Assembly (NCBI GenBank): GCA_002162925.1
Contig: MABC01000017.1
Coordinates: 1 to 44,571, forward strand
Reading direction: 5' to 3'
Length of the DNA stretch: 44,571 bases
From: Thalassotalea sp. 42_200_T64
Lineage (GTDB): Bacteria > Pseudomonadota > Gammaproteobacteria > Enterobacterales > Alteromonadaceae
The position numbers and the translations under genes were made by a program. This document shows, in pieces, positions 8,777 to 16,090 of the stretch (positions are counted from its first letter, which is position 1; each line of letters opens with the position of its first letter). The notes under the pieces are model-generated. The model was given only the letters and a program-made list of their open reading frames with translations, made no database searches and was not told the DNA's origin.

Positions 8777-9169
8777 GTTTCTTATCAGCGTTATCTCAAG
8801 AGGGTGATTTTTACTTCTGAAGCTCTCAAACTATCACTCATTACATAGAAATTAGGCAATAGGCATGGTGAGTGAAATCTGGGAAACGTAGCAAGGAGAA
8901 ATACTGTTGTCGTTTAAACAGCCATCGCGTTTATTAATTTCAACTAATTCATATTTCTTCGATATGCTTTTACCTTTGTATGCCTAACTCCTCCAGTCGG
9001 GTGGCTAAATTAATTAAGTCACTACAATGAACTCTAAACATACAGGTCATTTGTTAGATACTTAGCTATAAGAAACGGCGAACATGAGCAGACTCGTGTT
9101 TCTTTGGCCAAGATCAATGTTCGCTAAGCTGAAATTCATTACTATTCATTTTTAACCTGGAGTCAATAA
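8777..9169. other. Intergenic region, 393 bp, upstream of the norE-like gene
   Basis: No convincing gene. It contains the inverted repeat at 9061-9128 and presumably the norEF promoter. A 23-codon frame on the minus strand (8970-9041) ends in NLATRLEELGIQR, which looks protein-like and might be the tail of a lost gene, but it is too short to call. Confidence 0.5.
9061..9128. promoter_or_regulatory. Inverted repeat upstream of norE/norF, possible regulatory site
   Basis: GCGAACAT (9078-9085) is repeated inverted as ATGTTCGC (9117-9124), and CTTAGC (9061-9066) inverted as GCTAAG (9123-9128). Within it, TTGGC-CAAG-ATCAA (9104-9117) resembles a degenerate FNR/DNR box (TTGAT-N4-ATCAA) with a good right half only. 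It lies 45-110 bp before the gene, a sensible place for an operator, but it could equally be a structural repeat. Confidence 0.35.
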
Positions 9170-9784
9170 ATGCCTAGCCTTGTTGTGTCAAATTTAGCTG
9201 TTTCTGATGTTATCGAGCAGTCTCTGCACGAGCAAAAATTGCCTGGTGATTTGGCCATGTGGTTTTTCATTTTGATGGAGCTCACTGTCTTTGCCATTTT
9301 CTTTATTGGTTTTGCCATCACCCAACGTCTTCAGCCTGAGATGTTTATCGATGGCCGAGCAACATTGAGTGCTGATGTTGGCTTATTCTGCACTTTGGCA
9401 TTGATTATCAGCAGTTACTTTGTCGCTCGGTCGGTAGAGGCGGTGAAACGTGGTAATAATCTCGTGGCAAAACGACAGCTCGTTTTTGCCTTGCTTACGG
9501 CAAGCATCTATATAGTGTTGAAGATAACCGAGTACTCGGCTTTGGTTGAGCATGGTTTTGATATTTCAACCAACACCTTCTACACCCTGTATTTTTTTAT
9601 TACCGGATTTCATTTTATGCACGTGTTATTGGGGATGATAATTTTGGCCTTTATGGCAAAAAGAGCCAAGCAAAATGCTTATCAGCCGAATGATTGTAGT
9701 GGTTATGAAGCCGGCGCAACTTACTGGCATATGGTCGATTTGGTGTGGGTCATTGTGTTCTTTCTTATCTATATTATTCACTAA
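9170..9784 (+). CDS. norE: NorE-like cytochrome c oxidase subunit III family protein, 204 aa
   Basis: An inner-membrane protein of the heme-copper oxidase subunit III family, shorter than true CoxC and with about five membrane segments. GDLAMWFFILMELTVFAIFF near residue 26, the helix FTLYFFITGFHFMHVLLGM near 140 and YWHMVDLVWVIVFFLIYI near the end are characteristic of the NorE group, which is linked to nitric oxide reductase activation or assembly. Only 12 bp separate it from the norF-like gene, so the two form an operon. No norC or norB is visible in the window; the catalytic subunits, if present, lie elsewhere. A short subunit III of another oxidase is the alternative. Confidence 0.8.
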   Translation: MPSLVVSNLAVSDVIEQSLHEQKLPGDLAMWFFILMELTVFAIFFIGFAITQRLQPEMFIDGRATLSADVGLFCTLALIISSYFVARSVEAVKRGNNLVAKRQLVFALLTASIYIVLKITEYSALVEHGFDISTNTFYTLYFFITGFHFMHVLLGMIILAFMAKRAKQNAYQPNDCSGYEAGATYWHMVDLVWVIVFFLIYIIH

Positions 9785-9796
9785 CAGGAGTGTTAG

Positions 9797-10048
9797 ATGA
9801 AGATGATTAACATACACTTTTCTGCCGTTATATTAGTGCTACTCACTCTGATCAGCACTATGCTGGCGCAGTCAACGATTCCAATTGGAGTGCTGGCATT
9901 GTTAGTGACCTTATCTGTGATGGTAAAGGGTCAGCAGATCACCGATATCTTTATGGAATTAAATACTGCACCAACTAAATGGCGCTGGCTGTTATTAAGT
10001 TATGTCATTTTGGTGCCATTGATCTTGGCCACCATTATCTATATTTGA
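9797..10048 (+). CDS. norF: NorF-like / cytochrome oxidase subunit IV-like small membrane protein, 83 aa
   Basis: A small inner-membrane protein with three hydrophobic helices (about 7-25, 27-43 and 64-82). Its layout matches NorF and the prokaryotic cytochrome c oxidase subunit IV family, which accompany NorE. ATG 9797 follows a CAGGAG site; a second ATG two codons on is possible. The central stretch VKGQQITDIFMEL followed by WRWLLLSYVILVPL resembles the subunit IV helix 2-3 region. Position directly after norE is the strongest argument, since sequence alone is weak for such a short protein. Confidence 0.68.
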   Translation: MKMINIHFSAVILVLLTLISTMLAQSTIPIGVLALLVTLSVMVKGQQITDIFMELNTAPTKWRWLLLSYVILVPLILATIIYI

Positions 10049-10056
10049 AGCACGCA

Positions 10057-10076
10057 TTAGCCGATTAGATGGCTAA
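10057..10076 (+). terminator. Short hairpin after norF
   Basis: TTAGCC (10057-10062) pairs with GGCTAA (10071-10076) around an 8-nt loop, shortly after the norF-like stop. There is no T tract, so termination is doubtful. Confidence 0.25.
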
Positions 10077-10166
10077 CTTATCACCACGGTTGGTAATTTC
10101 ATTACTGTCAAAACCGTCTACTATTTAGTTATCAAGTTTAATTACCGTAACTAAGAGGCGATTGCT

Positions 10167-10703
10167 ATGTTGAAAAAACTTCTGATCATTGCTGTCATCA
10201 TTACTACTCTTCCATTTATTGTCGCAATCTTTGTCGATAAAAACTATGAGGTTGAACGGGAAGTGGTAATTAATCAGTCGAAAGACGATGTATTTCAGTA
10301 CCTTAAATATCTTAAAAATCAGGATGAATTTAGCAAATGGGCAAAAATCGACCCATTGATGACAAAAGCTTTTCGTGGCACTGACGGTACTGTCGGTTTT
10401 GTTTCCGCATGGCAGTCTGATGATGATGAAGTTGGCACTGGTGAGCAAGAAATTATTGCCATTATCGAGGGCGAACGTATCGATTTTGAATTACGCTTTT
10501 TAAAACCCTTTCAGTCGACATCGCCAGCTTATATGATCACCGAAAGCATTACCGATACCTCTACCAAAGTAAAATGGGGGTTTAGTGGTCATCTGGATTA
10601 CCCAATGAATTTAATGCTGGTGTTCATCGACTTTGAGCAAATGATTGGTGATGACTTACAAACTGGTCTCGACAATCTTAAAAAACTGCACGAACAGCAA
10701 TAA
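10167..10703 (+). CDS. SRPBCC (polyketide cyclase/START-like) family protein, 178 aa
   Basis: A membrane-anchored or exported SRPBCC-fold protein. Residues 5-22 (LLIIAVIITTLPFIVAIF) are a membrane anchor. The fold is indicated by YEVEREVVINQSKDDVFQYL (N-terminal strand and first helix), the central GFVSAWQSDDDEVGTGEQEI strand pair with RIDFELRFLKPFQ, and the long C-terminal helix MIGDDLQTGLDNLKKL. Such proteins bind hydrophobic ligands in a deep cavity; the ligand is unknown here. ATG 10167 has an AAGAGG site. It lies 118 bp after norF and probably has its own promoter. Confidence 0.78.
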   Translation: MLKKLLIIAVIITTLPFIVAIFVDKNYEVEREVVINQSKDDVFQYLKYLKNQDEFSKWAKIDPLMTKAFRGTDGTVGFVSAWQSDDDEVGTGEQEIIAIIEGERIDFELRFLKPFQSTSPAYMITESITDTSTKVKWGFSGHLDYPMNLMLVFIDFEQMIGDDLQTGLDNLKKLHEQQ

Positions 10704-10808
10704 TAGTGTTGTTGATGGAAATTTTAAATAGCAAAAAAGCTAAAATTGACAGATACTTAAGGGGTAAATAAACATATATATATTCCAATCAGGGAGCGCA
10801 TTTAACCG

Positions 10809-12197
10809 GTGAAAAAAATTAGCATAAGCCAAGATGAAAATCTGTCATTTAAGCTAAGCCATCAACTCACACTAGATGAATATCAACACATAGATTTGTA
10901 TTTCTCAATTCCAGATGACATGGGCATCAGTGCAAAAACGCTGAGTGAAGAAAATTACTTCCACAGTAGCATCAAAAGTTACAGTTCTTATTATTCTGAA
11001 CAGGTGCACTTGCCTTTGGTCAGAAGTCGTTTTATCAGTCAACAAAAAGGTGAACAAAGCGATTATCGCAGTAACTTAAATCTATTTTGTCATCAGTTTC
11101 GCGTGGCACTAGATACGGATATAAAGCAAACGATTAAAATTGACGGTGTGGAAGATTTTTATCAAACCGCGAATGAGCTCAGTGAACAAACGCAAAACCT
11201 GTTGAAAAAATTACGCCGTTACACGCCGCCGGATCAAAAGCTGAGCTCTTATTTTGAAAATGTTGACAATTACCTGAGCTGGCACACCGAGCAATCCTTT
11301 TTAAAACTGTTAGCTAAAGGCCCAAAAGGCAGTGAGCAAAGTGAACATCGTGAGGCATTATTTGAATTGTGCCGACAAGAATGTGAGTATCGCGTCAGCA
11401 ATCAGTATAACTCGAAAGTCACCCTTGATGATCCTAACCGCATCACCAACAAAATGCGTTTATTGCAGCGCTTAAGTGATATTGGCGTAGTGTTTAAGCG
11501 ACAAACGAAAAACTTGAATGCCAATTTGAAACGTTTTGTCCGCGGCGCTATTACCGCCATCATCATGGCCTTTGTGATGTCTATTGTGCTCAATGCTCGC
11601 TCAGCATTTGCCGAAGTCACGGTAGTATTAATTGCTATCTTAGGCTTGATTTATGGCATACGGGAAACCTTTAAAGACGAATTAAACCAGTATGTATGGC
11701 GTAAAATTCAACACGGCAGGCCGAAATGGCTGCACTTATTCAGCAATAGTTTAACCAAAAGCAAAATTTGTACTCAGACCATCTGGCTTGAATACATCAA
11801 AAGCAAGGACTTGCCCGAAAACGTTGATAAGCTATTGCAAAAGCGTGGCAAGCAAAATAAGCAAGCTGCACATTTATTGCATTTTCGTTGTGATTCCAGA
11901 GTGCTGGCAAAAGAATTTATGCCAGGTTTTGAAGAAATACAAAATCGGATTTTTTTCAATTTAACGCCGTTTGTCCGCTATTTGAAAAGAGGTGAAGGCC
12001 GCTTATACGCACATGATGGCAGTAAAATTTCGCATCAATCGGTGGAACGCAGGTATCAAATTAATTTGGTCCTGGTACAAACCAATAAGCTGAAACAAGA
12101 GTACTTACAACGTTTTAAAATCACCATGAATCGCTCTAAAATCATCAATATTGAACCGATGAAGTCGTCACAAAATTTTGTTACCTCCGAGGCGTAA
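10809..12197 (+). CDS. Unrecognised membrane protein with two central TM helices, 462 aa
   Basis: Not recognised, but clearly a real gene: long, with even codon use and no competing frame. It starts at GTG 10809, after AGGGAGCG at a slightly long distance. Residues 1-240 are soluble, hydrophilic and helical, with KIDGVEDFYQTANEL and NLLKKLRRYTPP. Two adjacent membrane helices follow at about 245-284 (AIIMAFVMSIVLNARSAFAE, then VTVVLIAILGLIYGI), with a short loop. The C-terminal 175 residues are again soluble and basic, containing RCDSRVLAKEFMPGFEEI and AHDGSKISHQSVERRY. The topology implies both large domains on the same, probably cytoplasmic, side. No catalytic motif is obvious. Confidence 0.75.
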   Translation: MKKISISQDENLSFKLSHQLTLDEYQHIDLYFSIPDDMGISAKTLSEENYFHSSIKSYSSYYSEQVHLPLVRSRFISQQKGEQSDYRSNLNLFCHQFRVALDTDIKQTIKIDGVEDFYQTANELSEQTQNLLKKLRRYTPPDQKLSSYFENVDNYLSWHTEQSFLKLLAKGPKGSEQSEHREALFELCRQECEYRVSNQYNSKVTLDDPNRITNKMRLLQRLSDIGVVFKRQTKNLNANLKRFVRGAITAIIMAFVMSIVLNARSAFAEVTVVLIAILGLIYGIRETFKDELNQYVWRKIQHGRPKWLHLFSNSLTKSKICTQTIWLEYIKSKDLPENVDKLLQKRGKQNKQAAHLLHFRCDSRVLAKEFMPGFEEIQNRIFFNLTPFVRYLKRGEGRLYAHDGSKISHQSVERRYQINLVLVQTNKLKQEYLQRFKITMNRSKIINIEPMKSSQNFVTSEA

Positions 12198-12222
12198 ATG
12201 AGCGAAAACGGTAACGGTATAC

Positions 12223-12255
12223 AAAGCAGGCAAATGTATATTTTTGCCTTTGCTT
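12223..12255 (+). terminator. Terminator-like hairpin after the 462-aa gene
   Basis: AGGCAAA (12228-12234) pairs with TTTGCCT (12243-12249), extended by AAGC with GCTT across a 2-nt bulge. The T-rich part is inside the loop rather than after the stem, so it is only moderately convincing. Confidence 0.4.
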
Positions 12256-12290
12256 AACCTGCAGTTCGTGCTACTTTCTCTGCATAGTTA

Positions 12291-12334
12291 TAACTAACCT
12301 GAACTCGAGATAAGCACTCATTATCCCCGTCCAG
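12291..12334. repeat. Dispersed palindromic repeat, family A, copy 2
   Basis: Left arm AACTAACCTGAACTCGAGATAA, spacer GCACTCA, then TTATCCCCGTCCAG, a decayed right arm. The spacer and inner arm are nearly identical to copy 1 at 5672. It ends 20 bp before the EfpL start codon, so it is transcribed as the 5' leader or overlaps the promoter. Confidence 0.6.
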
Positions 12335-12354
12335 ATTATAAAGGAAAATTTATT

Positions 12355-12921
12355 ATGCCAAAGGCAAGTGATATTAAAAAAAATGCAGCTATTGAATATA
12401 ACAATAGCGTTTATATTGTCAGAGATATCGAACGTTCGGTACCGCAAGGACGTGCCGGTGGTAGCTTATATCGTATGCGCATGTATGACGTTGTCACTGG
12501 GAACAAAGTTGATGAAACGTTTAAAGATAGCGACATGCTTACTTTAGGCGATTTAAGCCGTCATCAAGTGATGTTTTCCTATGTCGATGGTGATGAATAT
12601 GTGTTTATGGATAACGAAGATTACACGCCGTATCACTTAAATAAAGACTCTATAAGTGATGAAGTACAATTTATCAATGAAGAAACCGAAGGGTTAACCC
12701 TGTTAATGGTGGATGGCTCACCGGTTGGTGTTGATTTACCGGCAACCGTTGATTTAGTGATCACCGAAACTGACCCGTCAATTAAAGGTGGTTCAGCAAC
12801 CGCTCGTACTAAGCCGGCAATTCTTTCAACTGGATTAACGGTACAAGTACCTGAGCATGTTTCGGCCGGTGATAAAATAAAAATAAACACTGCCGAGAAG
12901 AAATTCGTTAGTCGCGCTTAA
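12355..12921 (+). CDS. yeiP: Elongation factor P-like protein EfpL/YeiP, 188 aa
   Basis: An EF-P paralogue that binds the ribosome E site and relieves stalling at proline-rich and some other motifs. It has the family's three beta-barrel domains and length (about 190 aa), with the markers [20 protein letters not shown] in domain 2 and [23 protein letters not shown] in domain 3. The domain 1 tip reads [14 protein letters not shown], placing Arg33 where Escherichia coli EfpL has its functional unmodified Arg33 and EF-P has its modified Lys34. ATG 12355 follows an AAAGGAAAA site. It is monocistronic, with a strong terminator behind it. Confidence 0.95.
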   Translation: MPKASDIKKNAAIEYNNSVYIVRDIERSVPQGRAGGSLYRMRMYDVVTGNKVDETFKDSDMLTLGDLSRHQVMFSYVDGDEYVFMDNEDYTPYHLNKDSISDEVQFINEETEGLTLLMVDGSPVGVDLPATVDLVITETDPSIKGGSATARTKPAILSTGLTVQVPEHVSAGDKIKINTAEKKFVSRA

Positions 12922-12947
12922 TTAGCCTTTTAGTAAAAACAAAGTGT

Positions 12948-12982
12948 AAAGCCAACGTTTTTAATAATCGTTGGCTTTTTTT
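12948..12982 (+). terminator. Strong rho-independent terminator of yeiP
   Basis: AAAGCCAACG (12948-12957) pairs perfectly with CGTTGGCTTT (12969-12978) around an 11-nt loop and runs into a T tract to 12982. Classic intrinsic terminator, 27 bp after the stop. Confidence 0.92.
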
Positions 12983-12990
12983 GTTCAGGG

Positions 12991-13165
12991 ATGAACTTAT
13001 CCTAGACTACCATGGATAAGGTATAAGGCTAGGGTTAATTCATGGATGAATCAACTTAGAATTACCAGGGACCACTCTTTCACATCCTCGGCAATTGCTC
13101 CAGGCATAGCCCTAATACACGACATCCATGTCGTAATGTAAATCATGGTATAGGGCTAGGGCTTG
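12991..13165. repeat. Multi-hairpin intergenic block (REP/BIME-like)
   Basis: Between the convergent yeiP and argP genes lie three perfect hairpins: CTTATCC/GGATAAG (12996-13002 with 13014-13020), ATTCAT-GG-ATGAAT (13038-13051) and ACGACAT-CC-ATGTCGT (13119-13134). The last two have GG and CC loops, as if one unit were inverted. AGCCCTA at about 13108 and TAGGGCT at about 13151 could form an outer stem around the third. GGCTAGGG occurs in direct orientation near 13027 and 13153. The arrangement resembles a bipartite interspersed palindromic element. Confidence 0.5.
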
Positions 13166-13168
13166 CAT

Positions 13169-14071
13169 TTATTCTTGGAAATGTTTGCTGCCATAGTCGA
13201 TGATGGTTGCACTCACCTGTTTTTGTATACCTCGCTCCAATACCCAACTATGCCAAAATAGAGGTTGTTTTAAATGCATGTTTGGCGCTAAATCAATGAG
13301 CGCGCCACTGGCTAAATGTTCATTAGCCTGGGTTGTTGGGATCAAACCATAAGCTAGCCCAGCTAGGGCCATAGTAACCACTGCCTCAGAAGAGCGAATG
13401 CGATGACAAGGGTAGTCAGCTTTCTTAATGCCAAAGTGCTGCTTTAAGTAATCTTTATGCATAGTATCTCGATGGTCATAATCGATACACGGTGCGATTG
13501 ATAAATTACTGTTGTTTAATCCATCAGCAAAGAATTTCTGTTGAAATTCAGGGCTGGCGCAAAGGATATAATCGAGAGTGCCAATTGGTTCTACCTTTAC
13601 CCCGGCAAAACTCGACTTTTGTGAACTCACCGCAGCAAATACTTCGCCTTTTTTTAATAACTCTTGGGTATTGGCCTCATTGGTCACCTGGATATTCAGC
13701 TCTATTGGGTAGCGTTTTAGCAGCGGTGTTAATGCCGGAATAAACCAACTGGCCAGCGTGTCGGCATTCACCGCAATGGTAATGGGCAGGGACGAAGGCA
13801 CATCACTGGGCATGATCTCGCGCACCAGATCATATTCCAACTGCCTGATTTTACGAAAATGCGACAGTATTTTTTCGCCCACCGCGGTGGCTTGTAGCGG
13901 TTGTGTGCGGATCAACACCGGGTTTGCCACCAGTTGTTCCAGTTGTTTAATGCGTTGCGAAATTGCCGACTGGGTAATGTTCAACACTTGTGCTGCTTTG
14001 TCGAAACTTTGCTCATGAATTACCGTATCGAGCGCATGAATGAGTTTGTAATCGAGAGGACGCATAATCAC
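13169..14071 (-). CDS. argP: LysR-family regulator ArgP (IciA), 300 aa
   Basis: A LysR-type regulator that in enterobacteria senses lysine and arginine and activates the arginine exporter gene argO. The N-terminal winged helix covers residues 1-65: SFDKAAQVLNITQSAISQRIKQLEQLV with the recognition helix QSAISQRIK. The effector-binding domain follows, including the typical ArgP stretch ITIAVNADTLASWFIPAL near 95. Length matches ArgP (about 297 aa). It is divergent from the LysE/ArgO-type exporter at 14281, the classical argP-argO arrangement. An ATG two codons downstream (MRPLDYK) is an alternative start. Confidence 0.93.
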   Translation of the reverse strand: MIMRPLDYKLIHALDTVIHEQSFDKAAQVLNITQSAISQRIKQLEQLVANPVLIRTQPLQATAVGEKILSHFRKIRQLEYDLVREIMPSDVPSSLPITIAVNADTLASWFIPALTPLLKRYPIELNIQVTNEANTQELLKKGEVFAAVSSQKSSFAGVKVEPIGTLDYILCASPEFQQKFFADGLNNSNLSIAPCIDYDHRDTMHKDYLKQHFGIKKADYPCHRIRSSEAVVTMALAGLAYGLIPTTQANEHLASGALIDLAPNMHLKQPLFWHSWVLERGIQKQVSATIIDYGSKHFQE

Positions 14072-14280
14072 CTAATTAATGATGCTAAATTGTTAATTGA
14101 TAATCATTAGAAAAATTAATAATTATTAAGTTTATTTAATTTTACTAACTATAGTGTTTTTCTTATTCTAGTGCTAATTAAATTGCTCGCTGCAGTTGTT
14201 TGTTGTTTGTTGTTTGTTGTTTGCCAGTTGCCCGCAGCCCGCTTTTTGCTCGTTGCCCTTTATTCTTTTAAGGAAAATCC
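14072..14280. promoter_or_regulatory. Divergent argP / lysE-argO promoter region
   Basis: A 209-bp AT-rich region that must hold the promoters of both genes and, by homology, the ArgP operator. The argP-proximal side is rich in TTAATTGATAATCATTAGAAAAATTAA-like AT tracts; no unambiguous T-N11-A operator could be fixed by eye. The heptad repeat at 14195-14222 and a TTAAGGAAAATCC ribosome site for lysE are also here. Confidence 0.6.
14195..14222. repeat. Heptanucleotide tandem repeat GTTGTTT x4
   Basis: Four perfect head-to-tail copies of GTTGTTT in the leader of the lysE/argO gene, 59 bp before its ATG. They are followed by a GCCAGTTGCCCGCAGCCCG stretch that resembles the unit of the heptad repeat at 22078. 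Confidence 0.85.
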
Positions 14281-14901
14281 ATGTCTACCATGTCACTCGT
14301 ACCAATATTTAAAGGCTTCGTCATTGGCGCCGGCTTAATCATCCCGATTGGCGTACAAAACTCATACATTTTAAGCCAAAGCATTAAACGCAATCATCAT
14401 TTGATGGCGGCGACTATTTGCATTTTGTGTGATTTTTTTTTGATGTCACTGGGCGTGTTTGGTGGTGGTGCATTAATTAATAGCAATGGCATGTTAGCCG
14501 AGGTTATCACCTGGGGCGGCATCATCTTTTTGACTGTCTACGGACTGATTTTCTTTAAACAATTTTATCTGGCCAACAAAGATGACCTGCTCAAAGAAAT
14601 TAAGCCCAGTAGCCGCAAAGCGGTGATTTTTACTACCCTGGCGGTCACCTTGTTAAACCCGCATGCTTATTTAGACACGGTAGTGATCATTGGCAGTATC
14701 AGTAATAAGTTTGCTGACGCCGATAAATTGGCGTTCCTATTCGGTACCTTGCTTGCCTCAATTGCCTGGTTTTATGCGTTATCGCTAGGCGCTGCAAAAA
14801 TGTCACCATGGTTGAGTCAGCGTAAAGTGCAACGTGGTATCAATTTGTTGGTGGCATGTTTAATGTGGACTATCGCCTGGTTATTATTTACTGGGCTTTA
14901 A
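14281..14901 (+). CDS. argO: LysE/ArgO-family basic amino acid exporter, 206 aa
   Basis: An inner-membrane exporter of arginine and/or lysine with about six helices. The start matches the LysE family: GFVIGAGLIIPIGVQNSYILSQSIKRNH at residues 12-39, with the family's P-I-G-x-Q-N signature. The middle motif TLAVTLLNPHAYLDTVVIIGSI near 118 (L-N-P-x-A-Y-L-D) is also diagnostic. Length is typical (about 200-210 aa). It sits divergently from argP, which probably activates it. Whether arginine or lysine is the main substrate cannot be told from sequence. Confidence 0.92.
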   Translation: MSTMSLVPIFKGFVIGAGLIIPIGVQNSYILSQSIKRNHHLMAATICILCDFFLMSLGVFGGGALINSNGMLAEVITWGGIIFLTVYGLIFFKQFYLANKDDLLKEIKPSSRKAVIFTTLAVTLLNPHAYLDTVVIIGSISNKFADADKLAFLFGTLLASIAWFYALSLGAAKMSPWLSQRKVQRGINLLVACLMWTIAWLLFTGL

Positions 14902-14936
14902 CCGTACGCGGAAGAATATATTGCTATGGAAAGAAA

Positions 14937-15488
14937 TTACGCTACGGCAACAGCTACTTGCGCTTCGGTTAGTGCACTTACCACATCCATCAGTTGGGCG
15001 TTTAATTCATTATTGCTAATGCGTAGCGTTTCCATATCGAAGTTATTGTAGAAATTCGGTAAAGAGAAACTGCCTTTAACATCACCGGAAAAGTAGGGCG
15101 CAGAACCCGTTGCTGCGGCTAACACGCTACCAGCACCGCCAGGACCCGGAGACGTTGCCAATAAGATCATCGGCTTGTTTTGAAAGACTTTTTGATCGAT
15201 ACGCGAGGCCCAGTCAAACAAGTTTTTATAAGCTGCGGTGTAACTGCCGTTATGTTCGGCAAATGAGATCATGATGGCATCGCCGCTGCCCAATTTATCA
15301 AAAAACTGTTGTGCCAGCTCTGGCTTACCTAACTCGGCTTCACGGTCTTCACTAAAAAGAGGTAATTCATAATCATTAATATCAATGACTTCCACTTCGC
15401 TGCCTTCGACCAAGTTTGCCGCGTAAGTTACCAGGCTTTTGTTTACCGATTTTGAACTGCTTGTTGCTGCCAGGGCGATAATTTTCAT
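14937..15488 (-). CDS. NADPH-dependent FMN reductase family protein, 183 aa
   Basis: A flavodoxin-like NAD(P)H:FMN oxidoreductase or quinone reductase. Residues 1-20 (KIIALAATSSSKSVNKSL) form the first strand and the phosphate-binding loop. The FMN isoalloxazine loop is ISFAEHNGSYTAAYKNLFDW near 76, close to the usual P-E-Y-N-G-S motif but with A-E-H. A third loop, LLATSPGPGGAGSV, lies near 110. Length is normal. It converges on lysE with only 35 bp between them and is divergent from hopJ. Confidence 0.88.
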   Translation of the reverse strand: MKIIALAATSSSKSVNKSLVTYAANLVEGSEVEVIDINDYELPLFSEDREAELGKPELAQQFFDKLGSGDAIMISFAEHNGSYTAAYKNLFDWASRIDQKVFQNKPMILLATSPGPGGAGSVLAAATGSAPYFSGDVKGSFSLPNFYNNFDMETLRISNNELNAQLMDVVSALTEAQVAVAVA

Positions 15489-15594
15489 AATAATGATCCT
15501 CTATTAATAATGTGTTAAAACTTGCAGCTATTGTCTGTTTTTTCGAAAATATTTACTAGCGGATAAAATCGAATAAATAATCCTATTTTTTCGT

Positions 15595-15640
15595 TCATTC
15601 CTTGCTAAAGCCCGTTATACTGGCCTCTATGGAAAATCAT
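15595..15640 (+). promoter_or_regulatory. Possible sigma-70 promoter of the HopJ-family gene
   Basis: TTCATTCCTTGCTAAAGCCCGTTATACTGG holds a TTCCTTG-like -35 and a TTATACT -10 about 40 bp before the start codon at 15663. Confidence 0.4.
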
Positions 15641-15662
15641 CAACAACCACTAAGAGAAAACA

Positions 15663-16007
15663 ATGTCAATTTCCACATTTCTAACCAAGCTAAACACTAG
15701 CCCAGAGATCATTCAGTTTACCGATACTATGGCAGTGATAAAGGATAACTACGCTTATACGGCCAGCACTTTCATTAATGGTGATATTACCAATGAAGCA
15801 GGGAGCAATGAGGGATCTTGTAAAATATTTGCTTTTGCGCAAATAAATAAACTAACCAAAGCGCAAACCTTGGCATGTTTTGGCGATTATTACCGTCAGG
15901 ACGTACTGGCAAATCCAGAAGGTAATGATCATGGCAATATTCGCAATTTCATCACTTATGGCTGGGCGGGCATTAAGTTTCAACAACAAGCGTTAACCAT
16001 AAATTAA
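15663..16007 (+). CDS. HopJ type III effector family protein, 114 aa
   Basis: A small soluble protein of the HopJ family, named after a Pseudomonas syringae effector but widespread in free-living gammaproteobacteria, so the name does not imply secretion here. Diagnostic stretches are FTDTMAVIKDNYAYTASTF near 19 (family F-x-D-x-M-x-x-I-x-x-x-Y-x-Y-x-P/A-x-x-F), then NEAGSNEGSCKIFAFA and CFGDYYRQDVLANPEGNDHGNIRNF. Length matches the family (about 110-115 aa). The function is unknown, and no type III secretion genes are present. AAGAGAAAACA precedes the ATG. Confidence 0.9.
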   Translation: MSISTFLTKLNTSPEIIQFTDTMAVIKDNYAYTASTFINGDITNEAGSNEGSCKIFAFAQINKLTKAQTLACFGDYYRQDVLANPEGNDHGNIRNFITYGWAGIKFQQQALTIN

Positions 16008-16090
16008 ATTTGCTATTGAACAAAAGCGAAGTTTAGTTAATATGGCATAGTCTGTTAATAACAAAACTGTTGAATATTATCTTTGATTTT

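Noticed and set aside
8970..9041. 23-codon minus-strand frame ending NLATRLEELGIQR
   Set aside because: The end looks protein-like, but it is too short to distinguish from chance and has no ribosome site.
9104..9117. FNR/DNR-like box TTGGCCAAGATCAA before norE
   Set aside because: Only the right half matches the consensus; kept as part of the inverted-repeat note rather than as a separate site.
15663..16007. Type III secreted effector
   Set aside because: The HopJ family name is historical; there are no secretion genes nearby and the family is widespread in free-living bacteria.
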